A DNA stretch of 64,000 bases from Cupriavidus sp. D384 (GTDB lineage: Bacteria; Pseudomonadota; Gammaproteobacteria; Burkholderiales; Burkholderiaceae), in contig NZ_BBQI01000013.1 of assembly GCF_001652915.1 (NCBI RefSeq), forward strand, positions 1 to 64,000, given 5' to 3'. The notes under the pieces are model-generated. The model searched no databases and was not told the DNA's origin. It saw nothing but the letters and a program-made list of their open reading frames with translations. Each line of letters begins with the position of its first letter. Position 1 is the first letter of the stretch. The translations under genes and the position numbers were made by a program. Of the stretch, positions 26,293-34,523 are shown in pieces.

Positions 26293-27146
26293 CCCCTCCC
26301 CAGCAGACCATGCGGGCGCAGCAGCAGTACCGCAGCCATCGCCACATAAATCATGAGCCGCGCACCTTCCGGCCAGAGCGTGCTCATCAGGCTCTGCACC
26401 ACCCCGACCAGGAGCCCGCCCACCAGTGCACCGGCGAAACTGCCCATGCCGCCCACCACGACCACGATGAACGCCACCCCCAACGCCTCCACACCCATGA
26501 ACGGCTCGGCACCGCGGATGGGCGCCGCCAGCACACCTGCAATGGCTGCGGTGCCGGCGCCGAGCGCGAACATCAGGCTGAACAGCCGGAACACGTTGAT
26601 GCCCAACAGCGACACCATTTCTGTCGATTCGCTGCCGGCGCGAACGGCACTGCCAATGCGCGTGCCCTCAAGCAGCCACCAGAGGGCCATCGCCAGGAGC
26701 GCGGTGAATCCGATCACGAAGAGCCGGTACTTCGGGTAGACAAAGTCGCCCCACATCACGACGCCCTGCAGCACGTCTGGCGGCGGGACGTCCACGCCAA
26801 GCGGCCCCCATCCGACGATGATGAGTTCCTGGATGGCCAGCGCCAGTCCGACGGTAATGAGAATATGAAATTCGTGGGGCTGCGCGTAGACGTAGCGCAG
26901 CATGACTTTCTCGGTGAGCCATGCCAGCGCGCCGATGAGCACCGGGGCCAGTACGAGCGCGGCCCAGAAGTTCAGGCCGAACTGGAGGGCCTGGAAGCAG
27001 AGATAGGCGCCCAGCGCATAGAAGGCACCATGGGCAAAGTTCACAAAGCGCAGAAGTCCAAAGACAATCGATAGCCCCACTGCCAGCAGGAAGTAGAGCA
27101 TGCCGATCCCGACGCCATTGATCACCTGTAGCAGATAGACGTTCAT
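26289..27146 (-). CDS. livH: Branched-chain-type ABC transporter permease LivH
   Basis: 285 residues from the ATG at 27146 (MNVYLLQVINGVGIGMLYFL), the usual start for LivH; the open frame to 27302 is alanine-rich and non-homologous in character. It has typical motifs RFVNFAHGAFYALGAYL near residue 40 and VGGMGSFAGALVGGLLVGVV near 240. It overlaps livM by 4 nt. The binding-protein gene lies 106 nt upstream on the same strand. Confidence 0.92.
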   Translation of the reverse strand: MNVYLLQVINGVGIGMLYFLLAVGLSIVFGLLRFVNFAHGAFYALGAYLCFQALQFGLNFWAALVLAPVLIGALAWLTEKVMLRYVYAQPHEFHILITVGLALAIQELIIVGWGPLGVDVPPPDVLQGVVMWGDFVYPKYRLFVIGFTALLAMALWWLLEGTRIGSAVRAGSESTEMVSLLGINVFRLFSLMFALGAGTAAIAGVLAAPIRGAEPFMGVEALGVAFIVVVVGGMGSFAGALVGGLLVGVVQSLMSTLWPEGARLMIYVAMAAVLLLRPHGLLGRG

Positions 27147-27252
27147 AAACCGAGCGAATGAGTGCGGCCGCCAGACTGCGGCGGCGCAGCCCGGTGGCTC
27201 GTATTGAACTGGGGGGGCTGCGGTCAGAACCGCCGCAGCTTCGCGCGGCGGC

Positions 27253-28455
27253 TTATGCCATCTTGCACTGCGTCTGGTCGAGCGGCAGGAATGCTTTCCC
27301 AACGCTCACGACTTCGGCAAAGTCATCCTTGTCCTTCATGCGGGACTTGGCTTTGCCTTTCAGGAGGTAGTAGTTCTTGAGGACCTGGTGGTCACCGGCA
27401 CGAATTTCTTCGGGGCCGGTCAGACCCTCGTATTTCAGCCCTTCCAGGGCGGCGACGACGGCCTTGGGATCGGCAGTGCCAGCCTTGATCATCCCATCGA
27501 CCAGTATCTTCGTGCAGATATACGAACCTGCCAGGCTGTAGTTTGGATTGGCCTTGAATTTATCGTTGGCGCGCTTCACCAGATCGCGGTTCAGGGGCGT
27601 ATCCACACCGTGCCAGTACTGCGCACCGAAGTAGACGCCTTCGCAGAGATCCGCGCCCAGCGACTCGAACTGCTCCAGCCCAGACGCCCATGCGACGAGG
27701 ATCGTCGTGTTCTTCTTCATGCCGAAGCTCACGGCCTGTCGAAGCGTGTCCGAGGATTGCGAGCCAAAATTAAGGATCAGCAGCACATCCGGCTTGGCGG
27801 CCAGCGCGTTGGTGAGATATCCGCTGAATTCCTTCTCGGTCAGCGCGTGATAGCTGTTGCCGACGTGCTCGATGCCCTTTTCCTTGAAGATGGCCTTTGC
27901 TGCAGCAAGGAGCCCTTCGCCAAACACGTACTGGGGCGTGATCGTGTACCAGCGTTTTGCCTTAGGCATCGCGTCGATCAGCGGACGCACGGTACGCTCG
28001 ATCGCGCCATATGTGGGCACGGACCACCGGAAGGTCGAACGATTGCAGTCCTTGCCCGTAATCTCGTCGGCGCCTGCAGTCGTCACGAAGACCCCGCCGA
28101 GCTTCTCCGCTTCCTTGCCCATGGCAAGCGATTCGGAGGAGAGAATCCCGCCGGCGAAATAGCGCGCCGATTTCTGCTGCGCCAGCTCCTGCACCTTTCT
28201 GACGGCCGTGGCGGGCTTGCCTTCCGTGTCGAGGACGCTGTACTGCAGCGGACGTCCAAGGACCTTGCCGTACTGCTCCACCGCAAGCTTCATCCCGAGA
28301 TCCGCAAACTTGCCGTTTGCGGCAAACGGGCCGGACATCGGCACCGGGCACCCCAGCTCGATGGCTTCGCCTGCGGCAAGGGCGGTGCGTGAGTAGGTCA
28401 CTACACCTGGGACTGCCGACAGCGCAGCCAACTTCAGCACATCACGACGGTTCAC
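27253..28455 (-). CDS. ABC transporter substrate-binding protein, branched-chain/urea type, Tat-exported
   Basis: 400 residues starting with GTG at 28455, with GAGGAG about 8 nt upstream. The leader NRRDVLKLAALSAVPGVVTY has a twin-arginine motif, so Tat export is likely. The mature part is a type I periplasmic binding protein (PMSGPFAANGKFADLGMKLA, SSESLAMGKEAEKLGGVFVT, RSTFRWSVPTYGAIERTVRP). It is the receptor of the livHMGF transporter downstream. The two amidohydrolases in the operon suggest a ligand with an amide or ureido group rather than leucine itself. Confidence 0.9.
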   Translation of the reverse strand: MNRRDVLKLAALSAVPGVVTYSRTALAAGEAIELGCPVPMSGPFAANGKFADLGMKLAVEQYGKVLGRPLQYSVLDTEGKPATAVRKVQELAQQKSARYFAGGILSSESLAMGKEAEKLGGVFVTTAGADEITGKDCNRSTFRWSVPTYGAIERTVRPLIDAMPKAKRWYTITPQYVFGEGLLAAAKAIFKEKGIEHVGNSYHALTEKEFSGYLTNALAAKPDVLLILNFGSQSSDTLRQAVSFGMKKNTTILVAWASGLEQFESLGADLCEGVYFGAQYWHGVDTPLNRDLVKRANDKFKANPNYSLAGSYICTKILVDGMIKAGTADPKAVVAALEGLKYEGLTGPEEIRAGDHQVLKNYYLLKGKAKSRMKDKDDFAEVVSVGKAFLPLDQTQCKMA

Positions 28456-28817
28456 GGCTCACTCCTCGTAGATGGGGATTGTGCGGTGAAGCAGCCCTTT
28501 GAGTGGCCCGAATGCCACCTGGACAGACTCCACATGTGCCGCCTCCTGGCGCCGACACAGCGAGAGGCAGGTCGATCTTGTTTATCCTATTTATGATGAT
28601 AAATAGAATAGAATCATCTTAGGAAGGACGAGAACGGCTTGTCAATGAACCGGGGGTCAGGGTTTACGCAGCCTCGATTGCGCGGGCTGCCCATTTACGC
28701 CGCTCCGATTCGGACTGCCACGCCTTCGCCATGCGAACGCCTGGCGACGCTGGTTAGAATGGCGCGCAGCAAATCCGGACACGCCAAACGCGTCCGGCAC
28801 TCACCAAGGATTGGGCA
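28456..28817. other. 362-nt divergent intergenic region
   Basis: No gene is seen. It holds the divergent promoters of the binding-protein operon and the FadR-type regulator, and an AT-rich palindrome at 28587-28606. Confidence 0.7.
28587..28606. promoter_or_regulatory. AT-rich palindrome, probable GntR/FadR-type operator
   Basis: CTATTTAT at 28587-28594 and ATAAATAG at 28599-28606 are perfect arms around GATG. A partial repeat (TTTATCC before, AGAATAGAA after) flanks it. It lies about 130 nt upstream of the binding-protein start and 210 nt upstream of the regulator start. Confidence 0.55.
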
Positions 28818-29660
28818 ATGTCGACGATGTTTCGCGAGGCCAAGGAAGGCACCATCGGCATCCGCAAGCAAAAGCGCGCGGACCTGGTTGCCGAAGAGCT
28901 GAAGAGGCTGATTACCCAACGCAACCTCCGACCCGGTGACAAGCTGCCGCACGAGGTCAAGCTTCAACAGATGTTCTCGGTCAGCAAAAGCACGATCCGG
29001 GAGGCACTGAAGTCTCTGGAGGTGCAAGGCCTGATCAGTGTGTCCACGGGGCCTACCGGTGGCGGCACGATTGTCGAGGTCCCGCTGGATCGTACGTTCC
29101 AGCTCATGCAGAACTACCTGTTCTTCAAGGATGTGGGAATTTCGGACGTGTACACCATTCGCAGGCTTCTCGAGCCGGAGCTCGCAGCAGGCGCGATTCC
29201 CCATCTGACGGAAGACGATTTCCGGGCGCTCGAACGCACCATCGACCTATGCGATCCGGCCTCGAAGGCCGCAGCCGAATCGCAGATGCTCGACCAACGC
29301 CAGGAAGACCTGACGTTCCATGACATCCTCGCCGCAGCCAATCCAAACCCGATGCTGCGTTTTTGCTGCCAGCTGATCAACGAAATGCTGCGGCAACTCG
29401 TTGTTTTTGGAAACGAAACCCCAGCGTGCGAGCATGAGCGCTTTGGCGCAGCGAATGTTTCATTTCACCGCCGTATCCTGGAAGCGGCCCGTGCGCGAGA
29501 TACCGACAAGGTACGTGCACTGATGTCGGCGCATATGGAAGAGTGCACGCATTTCGTCACCCGTATGAACGGTCGGGTGCATGGCCGGCTTGTACTGGAT
29601 TCGGAGATGACGCGGCGTACGTGGTTGAAGCCACAGGACGCCCCAGAAAAACCCGAGTGA
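28818..29660 (+). CDS. FadR/GntR family transcriptional regulator (FCD domain)
   Basis: 280 residues. The winged helix occupies residues 20-85 (LITQRNLRPGDKLPHEVKLQ, MFSVSKSTIREALKSLEVQG), followed by an FCD domain from about 100 to 250 with metal-binding-type residues in EPELAAGAIPHLTEDDFRAL, DLTFHDILAAANPN and VSFHRRILEAARARDTDKVR. It is divergent from the amino-acid-type transporter operon and most likely represses it in the absence of the imported substrate. The palindrome at 28587-28606 is a candidate site. Confidence 0.9.
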   Translation: MSTMFREAKEGTIGIRKQKRADLVAEELKRLITQRNLRPGDKLPHEVKLQQMFSVSKSTIREALKSLEVQGLISVSTGPTGGGTIVEVPLDRTFQLMQNYLFFKDVGISDVYTIRRLLEPELAAGAIPHLTEDDFRALERTIDLCDPASKAAAESQMLDQRQEDLTFHDILAAANPNPMLRFCCQLINEMLRQLVVFGNETPACEHERFGAANVSFHRRILEAARARDTDKVRALMSAHMEECTHFVTRMNGRVHGRLVLDSEMTRRTWLKPQDAPEKPE

Positions 29661-30148
29661 GACCGGATGGCGCTGTTCGCCGGCGAGGTCGAATGGGAGT
29701 TCGTCGGTTTTCTTCCAGGCCGAACGGTTGCACTCCACCATGGAGCCATGGTCCGGCACCCCAGGCGTAGCAATGAAAGCATCTTATTGCTGCAGTGCGC
29801 CCAAGCCGGTCTGAAGTAACGCTCCGGCGCCCGGTGTCGCCTATGCGCCGCATTTTTGCCGCACCCTTTTTGACGTTGCGCACCAGGGAATCGGGCTTTC
29901 GCATCAAAAACGCGCACCAACTGCGCGCGGCCTGCGGTGCGTGGTTTGGCCCGATTTCATCCAATCGGCCGGGCATCAAAAAATAATTCCTCAGTAAATC
30001 AATGGTTTCCCTTCAGGCTTGCGACCTGCGGGGTTGTCCCTACCTTGCCTGTGGCCTGCTCCTTGCATATAACTTTGCAATGTCAACTGTCGACAGCCGA
30101 CAGAAACCAGATGTCCCCGAGCGTCGTGCCTTCCAACCAGCAAGGATC
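29661..30148. other. 488-nt stretch before the amino-alcohol cluster
   Basis: I see no convincing gene. Open frames on both strands overlap each other and are compositionally noisy. The last 90 nt contain the inverted repeats at 30063-30096. Confidence 0.55.
30063..30096. promoter_or_regulatory. Two inverted repeats upstream of the aldolase/transport operon
   Basis: TTGCA at about 30063-30067 faces TGCAA at 30076-30080, and the 10-bp perfect palindrome CTGTCGACAG lies at 30087-30096, followed by a CCGACAG half-site at 30097-30103. The latter has the symmetry of FCD-type GntR operators. The candidate binder is the GntR protein at 39585-40316 inside the operon. Confidence 0.45.
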
Positions 30149-30952
30149 ATGAAACCTATGGGCAACACTGTCTCCGCACTTCCCCTCCATTCCATACCGT
30201 CCGCAGAACGGCAAGTCCGTGAAGACCTGGCCGCCGCGTATCGGCTGGTAGCGCTGTACGGCATGGACGACAGCATCTACACCCATATTTCAGCGCGCGT
30301 GCCGGGTACACACGACCGGTTCCTGATCAACCCATTCGGCACGCTGTTCCGCGACATCACGGCATCTTCACTGGTCTGTATCGATCTCGACGGCAACATC
30401 ATCAGCGCGCCGCCCGGATACGACGTCAATCCCGCCGGCTTCACCATCCACAGCGCCGTGCACGCTGCCCGCCATGACGCGGCGTGCGTGCTGCACACGC
30501 ATACCGTGGCCGGCGTTGCGGTGTCGTCGCTGGCGTGCGGGTTGCAGCCGGCCAACCAGTGGGCGCTGCAGTTCCACGATCGCGTGGCCTATCACGACTT
30601 CGAAGGCATCGCGCTCGACCTCGATGAACGCGAGCGGCTTGTGGCCGATCTGGGCCCGCAGAAACGCGCGCTGATCCTGCGCAATCACGGCCTGCTCACG
30701 CTGGGCCGTAGCGTGGCCGAAGCCTTCATCCTGATGCACAACCTGGAGCGCGCTTGCCGCGTGCAGGTCGCCATCCAGTCAACCGGCCAACCCGAGTACG
30801 TCGTGCCCGCCGAAATCCGCGAACGGACGGCACGCCAATACGAAAGTGGCGATACCAATCGGCTGCCCGGTGCCCCCGACCCGTACGCACGGGAATGGCG
30901 CGCCCTGCTGCAGCGTCTGGCGCCGCAGACGGAAGCCTCGTACCGCGCATAG
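30149..30952 (+). CDS. Class II aldolase/adducin family protein
   Basis: 267 residues from the ATG at 30149, with AAGGA just upstream; the frame is open from 30002 but the extra part is not aldolase-like. The family motifs are visible: YGMDDSIYTHISARVPG near residue 38, the zinc histidines in CVLHTHTVAGVAVSSLACGL near 110 and RALILRNHGLLTLGRSVAEA near 172. The family performs Zn2+-dependent retro-aldol cleavage or decarboxylation. A 134-nt gap separates it from the transporter genes, so it may be the first gene of the long operon or separately expressed. Confidence 0.88.
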   Translation: MKPMGNTVSALPLHSIPSAERQVREDLAAAYRLVALYGMDDSIYTHISARVPGTHDRFLINPFGTLFRDITASSLVCIDLDGNIISAPPGYDVNPAGFTIHSAVHAARHDAACVLHTHTVAGVAVSSLACGLQPANQWALQFHDRVAYHDFEGIALDLDERERLVADLGPQKRALILRNHGLLTLGRSVAEAFILMHNLERACRVQVAIQSTGQPEYVVPAEIRERTARQYESGDTNRLPGAPDPYAREWRALLQRLAPQTEASYRA

Positions 30953-31086
30953 CCACACGGCGCCGCAAGACGCGTGGCGCCTGAATTCATCGATCGATTA
31001 GAACACCGCGCCCGTCGCGCGGTGCGGGCCGCGTTCGCCCTGCCAATTCGCATCACCAGAAATTCTGCCCCCAGGAGAGATTTGTC

Positions 31087-32652
31087 ATGAATCGTCGCGA
31101 ACTGATCAAGTTGGGTGCCGCCGCAGGTGGCTTGTCGCTGGCCGGTGTGCCATTCCACGTGCTCGCGCAAGGCAAGAAAGGCGGCGTGATCAACGCGCTG
31201 GTGCAGCCGGAGCCGTCCGGCCTGATGATCGGCATCACGCAGAACGGCCCCACGCAACTGATCTCGGGCAACATCTACGAAGGCCTGCTGCGCTATTCCG
31301 AAAAGATCGAGCCCCTCCCCTCGCTGGCCACGTCGTGGACCATCAGCCCGGACGGCACGCTCTATACGTTCAAGCTCAAGCGCAACGTGACGTGGCATGA
31401 CGGCAAGCCGTTCACTTCGGCCGACGTGGTGTTCTCCGCCGATGTCTTCCTGCGCAAGACCCACGCCCGCCTGCGCGCCAACCTGGCCGTCGTGGATTCG
31501 ATCCGCGCCGTGGACCCGTACACGGTGGAGTTCAAGCTCAAGTATCCGTTTGGCCCGTTCCTCAATATCTTCGAGGTGGGGTCCATGCCGATGGTGCCAA
31601 AGCATATTTACGACGGTACGGACTTCCTGACCAACCCGGCCAATGCCCGGCCCATCGGCACCGGTCCGCTCAAGTTCAAGGAATGGGTGCGCGGTTCGTA
31701 CATCCAGCTCGTGCGCAACGAGCAGTACCACGAGCCGGACGTGCCGCTGGTCGACGCGGTCTATTTCCATGTGATTCCCGATGCCGCAGCGCGGGCCGCC
31801 GCATTTGAATCGGGCAAGGTGGACCTGGTACCGGGCGGCACGGTCGAATATTTCGATGTGCCGCGCCTGGCCAAGCTGCCGGGCGTGCAGACCTCGACCA
31901 AAGGCTGGGAATTCTTCGCACCGCACTCCTGGCTGTGGGTCAACCATCGCAAGGGCGTGATGGGCAACGTGAAGTTCCGCCAGGCGATGGCGTTCGCGAT
32001 CGACCGCGAAGCTATCGCCAAGGTCGCGTGGCAAGGCTATGCGAAGACCGCCACCGGCCCCTTCAACAGCCACATCAAGTTCTACAGCACCGACGTCGCC
32101 AAATATCCGCGCGATCTCGCCAAGGCCAAACAGCTGCTGTCCGAATCCGGCTACAAGGGAGAAACGCTGCGCTTGCTGCCGCTGCCCTACGGCGAGACAT
32201 GGACGCGTTCGGCGGAAATCGTGCGGCAGAACCTGCAGCAGGCCGGCATCAAGATCGAGATGACACCGACCGACGTAGCCGGCTGGATCGAACGGCTGAA
32301 CAAGTGGGACTACGACCTGGCGTTCACGTACGTCTACCAGTATGGCGATCCGGCGCTGGGCGTCGCGCGCAACTACACGTCCGACAACATCGCCCAGGGG
32401 TCGCCGTTCAACAACGTAGAAGGCTATCGCAACCCGAAGGTGGACGAACTCTTCGCGGCGGGCTCGCGCGAACTCGATCCAGCCAAGCGCGCCGAGATCT
32501 ACAAGGCAGTGCAGAAGATCCTGCTCGACGAAATGCCCGTGGTGTGGATGCACGAGCTGAACTTCCCGACGCTGTTCCGCGCGCGGCTGAACAACCCGAT
32601 CAGCTCCGGCATCGGCCTCAACGACAGCCTTGGCCGTGCCTGGATGGCCTGA
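31087..32652 (+). CDS. Peptide/opine-type ABC transporter substrate-binding protein (family 5), Tat-exported
   Basis: 521 residues with a twin-arginine leader (MNRRELIKLGAAAGGLSLAG) and CAGGAGAG shortly upstream. The mature protein is family 5 (DppA/OppA-like): SLATSWTISPDGTLYTFKLK, VTWHDGKPFTSADVVFSADV and RQAMAFAIDREAIAKVAWQG are typical. It binds a peptide-sized or amino-acid-derived ligand in the periplasm and delivers it to the permeases encoded immediately downstream. In this cluster the ligand is probably the compound later deacylated and phosphorylated; that is inference. Confidence 0.92.
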   Translation: MNRRELIKLGAAAGGLSLAGVPFHVLAQGKKGGVINALVQPEPSGLMIGITQNGPTQLISGNIYEGLLRYSEKIEPLPSLATSWTISPDGTLYTFKLKRNVTWHDGKPFTSADVVFSADVFLRKTHARLRANLAVVDSIRAVDPYTVEFKLKYPFGPFLNIFEVGSMPMVPKHIYDGTDFLTNPANARPIGTGPLKFKEWVRGSYIQLVRNEQYHEPDVPLVDAVYFHVIPDAAARAAAFESGKVDLVPGGTVEYFDVPRLAKLPGVQTSTKGWEFFAPHSWLWVNHRKGVMGNVKFRQAMAFAIDREAIAKVAWQGYAKTATGPFNSHIKFYSTDVAKYPRDLAKAKQLLSESGYKGETLRLLPLPYGETWTRSAEIVRQNLQQAGIKIEMTPTDVAGWIERLNKWDYDLAFTYVYQYGDPALGVARNYTSDNIAQGSPFNNVEGYRNPKVDELFAAGSRELDPAKRAEIYKAVQKILLDEMPVVWMHELNFPTLFRARLNNPISSGIGLNDSLGRAWMA

Positions 32653-32689
32653 TGGCGCCAGCCCCCCGTACCTCGTTTGGAGTTCCGTC

Positions 32690-33664
32690 ATGAGTCGTAC
32701 CCAGCGCATGTTCAGCCGGCTCGTCCAGGGTGTGTTTGCCATCCTGGTCATAGCCACCGTCAACTTCCTGCTGATCCGGGCCGCCCCCGGCGATCCGGTC
32801 TCGGTGATGGCCGGCGAAGCCGGCGCCTCCGATCCCCAGTTCGTGGCCCAGCTGCGCGCGCAGTTCGGGCTCGATGACCCACTGCCGGTGCAGCTTGGCA
32901 ACTACCTATCCCACGTGGCGAAACTGGACCTCGGCTTCTCGTACCGGCAGCAGCAACCGGTGCTGGACCTGATCGTGCAACGCTTGCCGGCCACGCTGCT
33001 CCTGACAGGTACAGCGTTCGTACTGTCGGTGCTGTTCGGCGTGGCGCTGGGCGCGTGGGCCAGCCGGCGCGCGGGCAGCCTGACCGACAACGCCATCACC
33101 ACGTTCGCGTTGCTGTTCTATGCCACCCCGTTGTACTGGCTGGCGATGATGGCGGTGCTGCTGTTCTCGGTGCAACTCGAATGGCTGCCCGGTTTCGGCT
33201 ATTTCACCGTGGGCGCGGACTTGCATGGCATGGCGCGCGTGGCCGATATCGCGCAGCACCTGATCCTGCCATCGCTCACGCTGGCGCTGTTCTACATGGC
33301 GGTCTACGCCCGCATGACGCGCGCATCGATGCTGGAAGTGGCCCAGATGGATTTCGTGAAGACCGCGCGCGCCAAAGGGCTGCGTCCGGGCCGCATCCAG
33401 CGCGCACACATTCTTCGCAATGCCCTGCTGCCAGTGGTGACGCTGGCTGGCATCCAGGCCGGCGGGATGATCGGTGGTGCGGTGCTGACCGAAACGGTGT
33501 TTGCGTGGCCCGGCATTGGCCGCCTGATGTTCGATGCCCTGCTGCAACGGGACTACAACCTGCTGCTGGGCTGCTTCCTGGTCACTGCCGCCATGGCCGT
33601 GGTGTTCAACCTGATCACGGACTTCGTCTACACCCTGGTCGATCCGCGTATCGAGATGCAATGA
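32690..33664 (+). CDS. Dipeptide-type ABC transporter permease (DppB-like)
   Basis: 324 residues from the ATG at 32690. Six membrane segments, N-terminal LVQGVFAILVIATVNFLLIR followed by RAAPGDPVSVMAGEAGAS, and the EAA-loop region TRASMLEVAQMDFVKTARAK. This is the DppB-type half of the channel. Its stop overlaps the next start (ATGA at 33661-33664). Confidence 0.93.
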   Translation: MSRTQRMFSRLVQGVFAILVIATVNFLLIRAAPGDPVSVMAGEAGASDPQFVAQLRAQFGLDDPLPVQLGNYLSHVAKLDLGFSYRQQQPVLDLIVQRLPATLLLTGTAFVLSVLFGVALGAWASRRAGSLTDNAITTFALLFYATPLYWLAMMAVLLFSVQLEWLPGFGYFTVGADLHGMARVADIAQHLILPSLTLALFYMAVYARMTRASMLEVAQMDFVKTARAKGLRPGRIQRAHILRNALLPVVTLAGIQAGGMIGGAVLTETVFAWPGIGRLMFDALLQRDYNLLLGCFLVTAAMAVVFNLITDFVYTLVDPRIEMQ

Positions 33665-34518
33665 CAACCATGAAAACCAACCAATCCTTCTGGCAGCGCT
33701 TCTGCCACAACAAGGCTGCGGTGCTGGGCCTGGCGGTCATGGCCGCGGTGGCGGTACTGGCGATCTTCGGGCCCCTGATGGCTGGCAACGACCCATGGGA
33801 CATGGTGCAGCAACCGTTCCTGCATCCGATGCAGGAGGCCGGCTTCGCGCTGGGCACCGACACCATGGGACGCGACATCCTGGCCGGTGTGATTCACGGC
33901 GCGCGGGTATCGCTGCTGATCGGCCTGGTATCGACGCTCGTCTCGCTGCTGATTGGCGTGACGCTCGGTGCAGTGTCCGGCTACTTCGGCGGCTGGATCG
34001 ATGCGGCGCTGATGCGCTTCACGGAAATCTTCCAGTCAGTGCCAAGCTTTGCCCTGGCGCTGGTCCTGGTGGCGATCTTCGAGCCCTCGATCCTGTCGAT
34101 CGTCGTGGCTATTGCCATCGTGTCCTGGCCGCCCGTGGCCCGCCTGGTACGCAGCGAGTTCCTGACCCTGCGCCAGCGCGATTTCGTAGCAGCAGCACAG
34201 CTGGCCGGACAGTCGACCCTGCGGATCATCGTGACGCAGATTCTGCCCAACGCCATGTCGCCGATCGTCGTGATGGCATCGCTGATGGTGGCAACGGCCA
34301 TTCTGCTGGAATCGAGCCTGAGTTTCCTGGGCCTGGGTGACCCCAATCACATGAGCTGGGGCTACATGGTGGGCTCCGCGCGCACCGTGTTGCGCCAGGG
34401 GTGGTGGATGGCCGTGTTTCCCGGTGTGGCCATCCTGCTGACGGTGCTGGCGCTGAACATGGTCGGCGAAGGACTCAACGATGCGCTGAACACGCGCCTG
34501 CGCAGAAAGGGACGGTGA
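33661..34518 (+). CDS. Dipeptide-type ABC transporter permease (DppC-like)
   Basis: 285 residues from the ATG at 33661 that overlaps the previous stop. The motifs AGFALGTDTMGRDILAGVIH near residue 60, LRQRDFVAAAQLAGQSTLRI near 170 and ILLESSLSFLGLGDPNHMSW near 215 are typical of DppC/OppC. It is the second permease subunit and is followed 5 nt later by the ATPase gene. Confidence 0.93.
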   Translation: MTTMKTNQSFWQRFCHNKAAVLGLAVMAAVAVLAIFGPLMAGNDPWDMVQQPFLHPMQEAGFALGTDTMGRDILAGVIHGARVSLLIGLVSTLVSLLIGVTLGAVSGYFGGWIDAALMRFTEIFQSVPSFALALVLVAIFEPSILSIVVAIAIVSWPPVARLVRSEFLTLRQRDFVAAAQLAGQSTLRIIVTQILPNAMSPIVVMASLMVATAILLESSLSFLGLGDPNHMSWGYMVGSARTVLRQGWWMAVFPGVAILLTVLALNMVGEGLNDALNTRLRRKGR

Positions 34519-34523
34519 ACCAC

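Noticed and set aside
30685..32901. 738-codon minus-strand open frame opposite the binding-protein gene
   Set aside because: Antisense shadow of a well-supported transporter gene, with no family motif.
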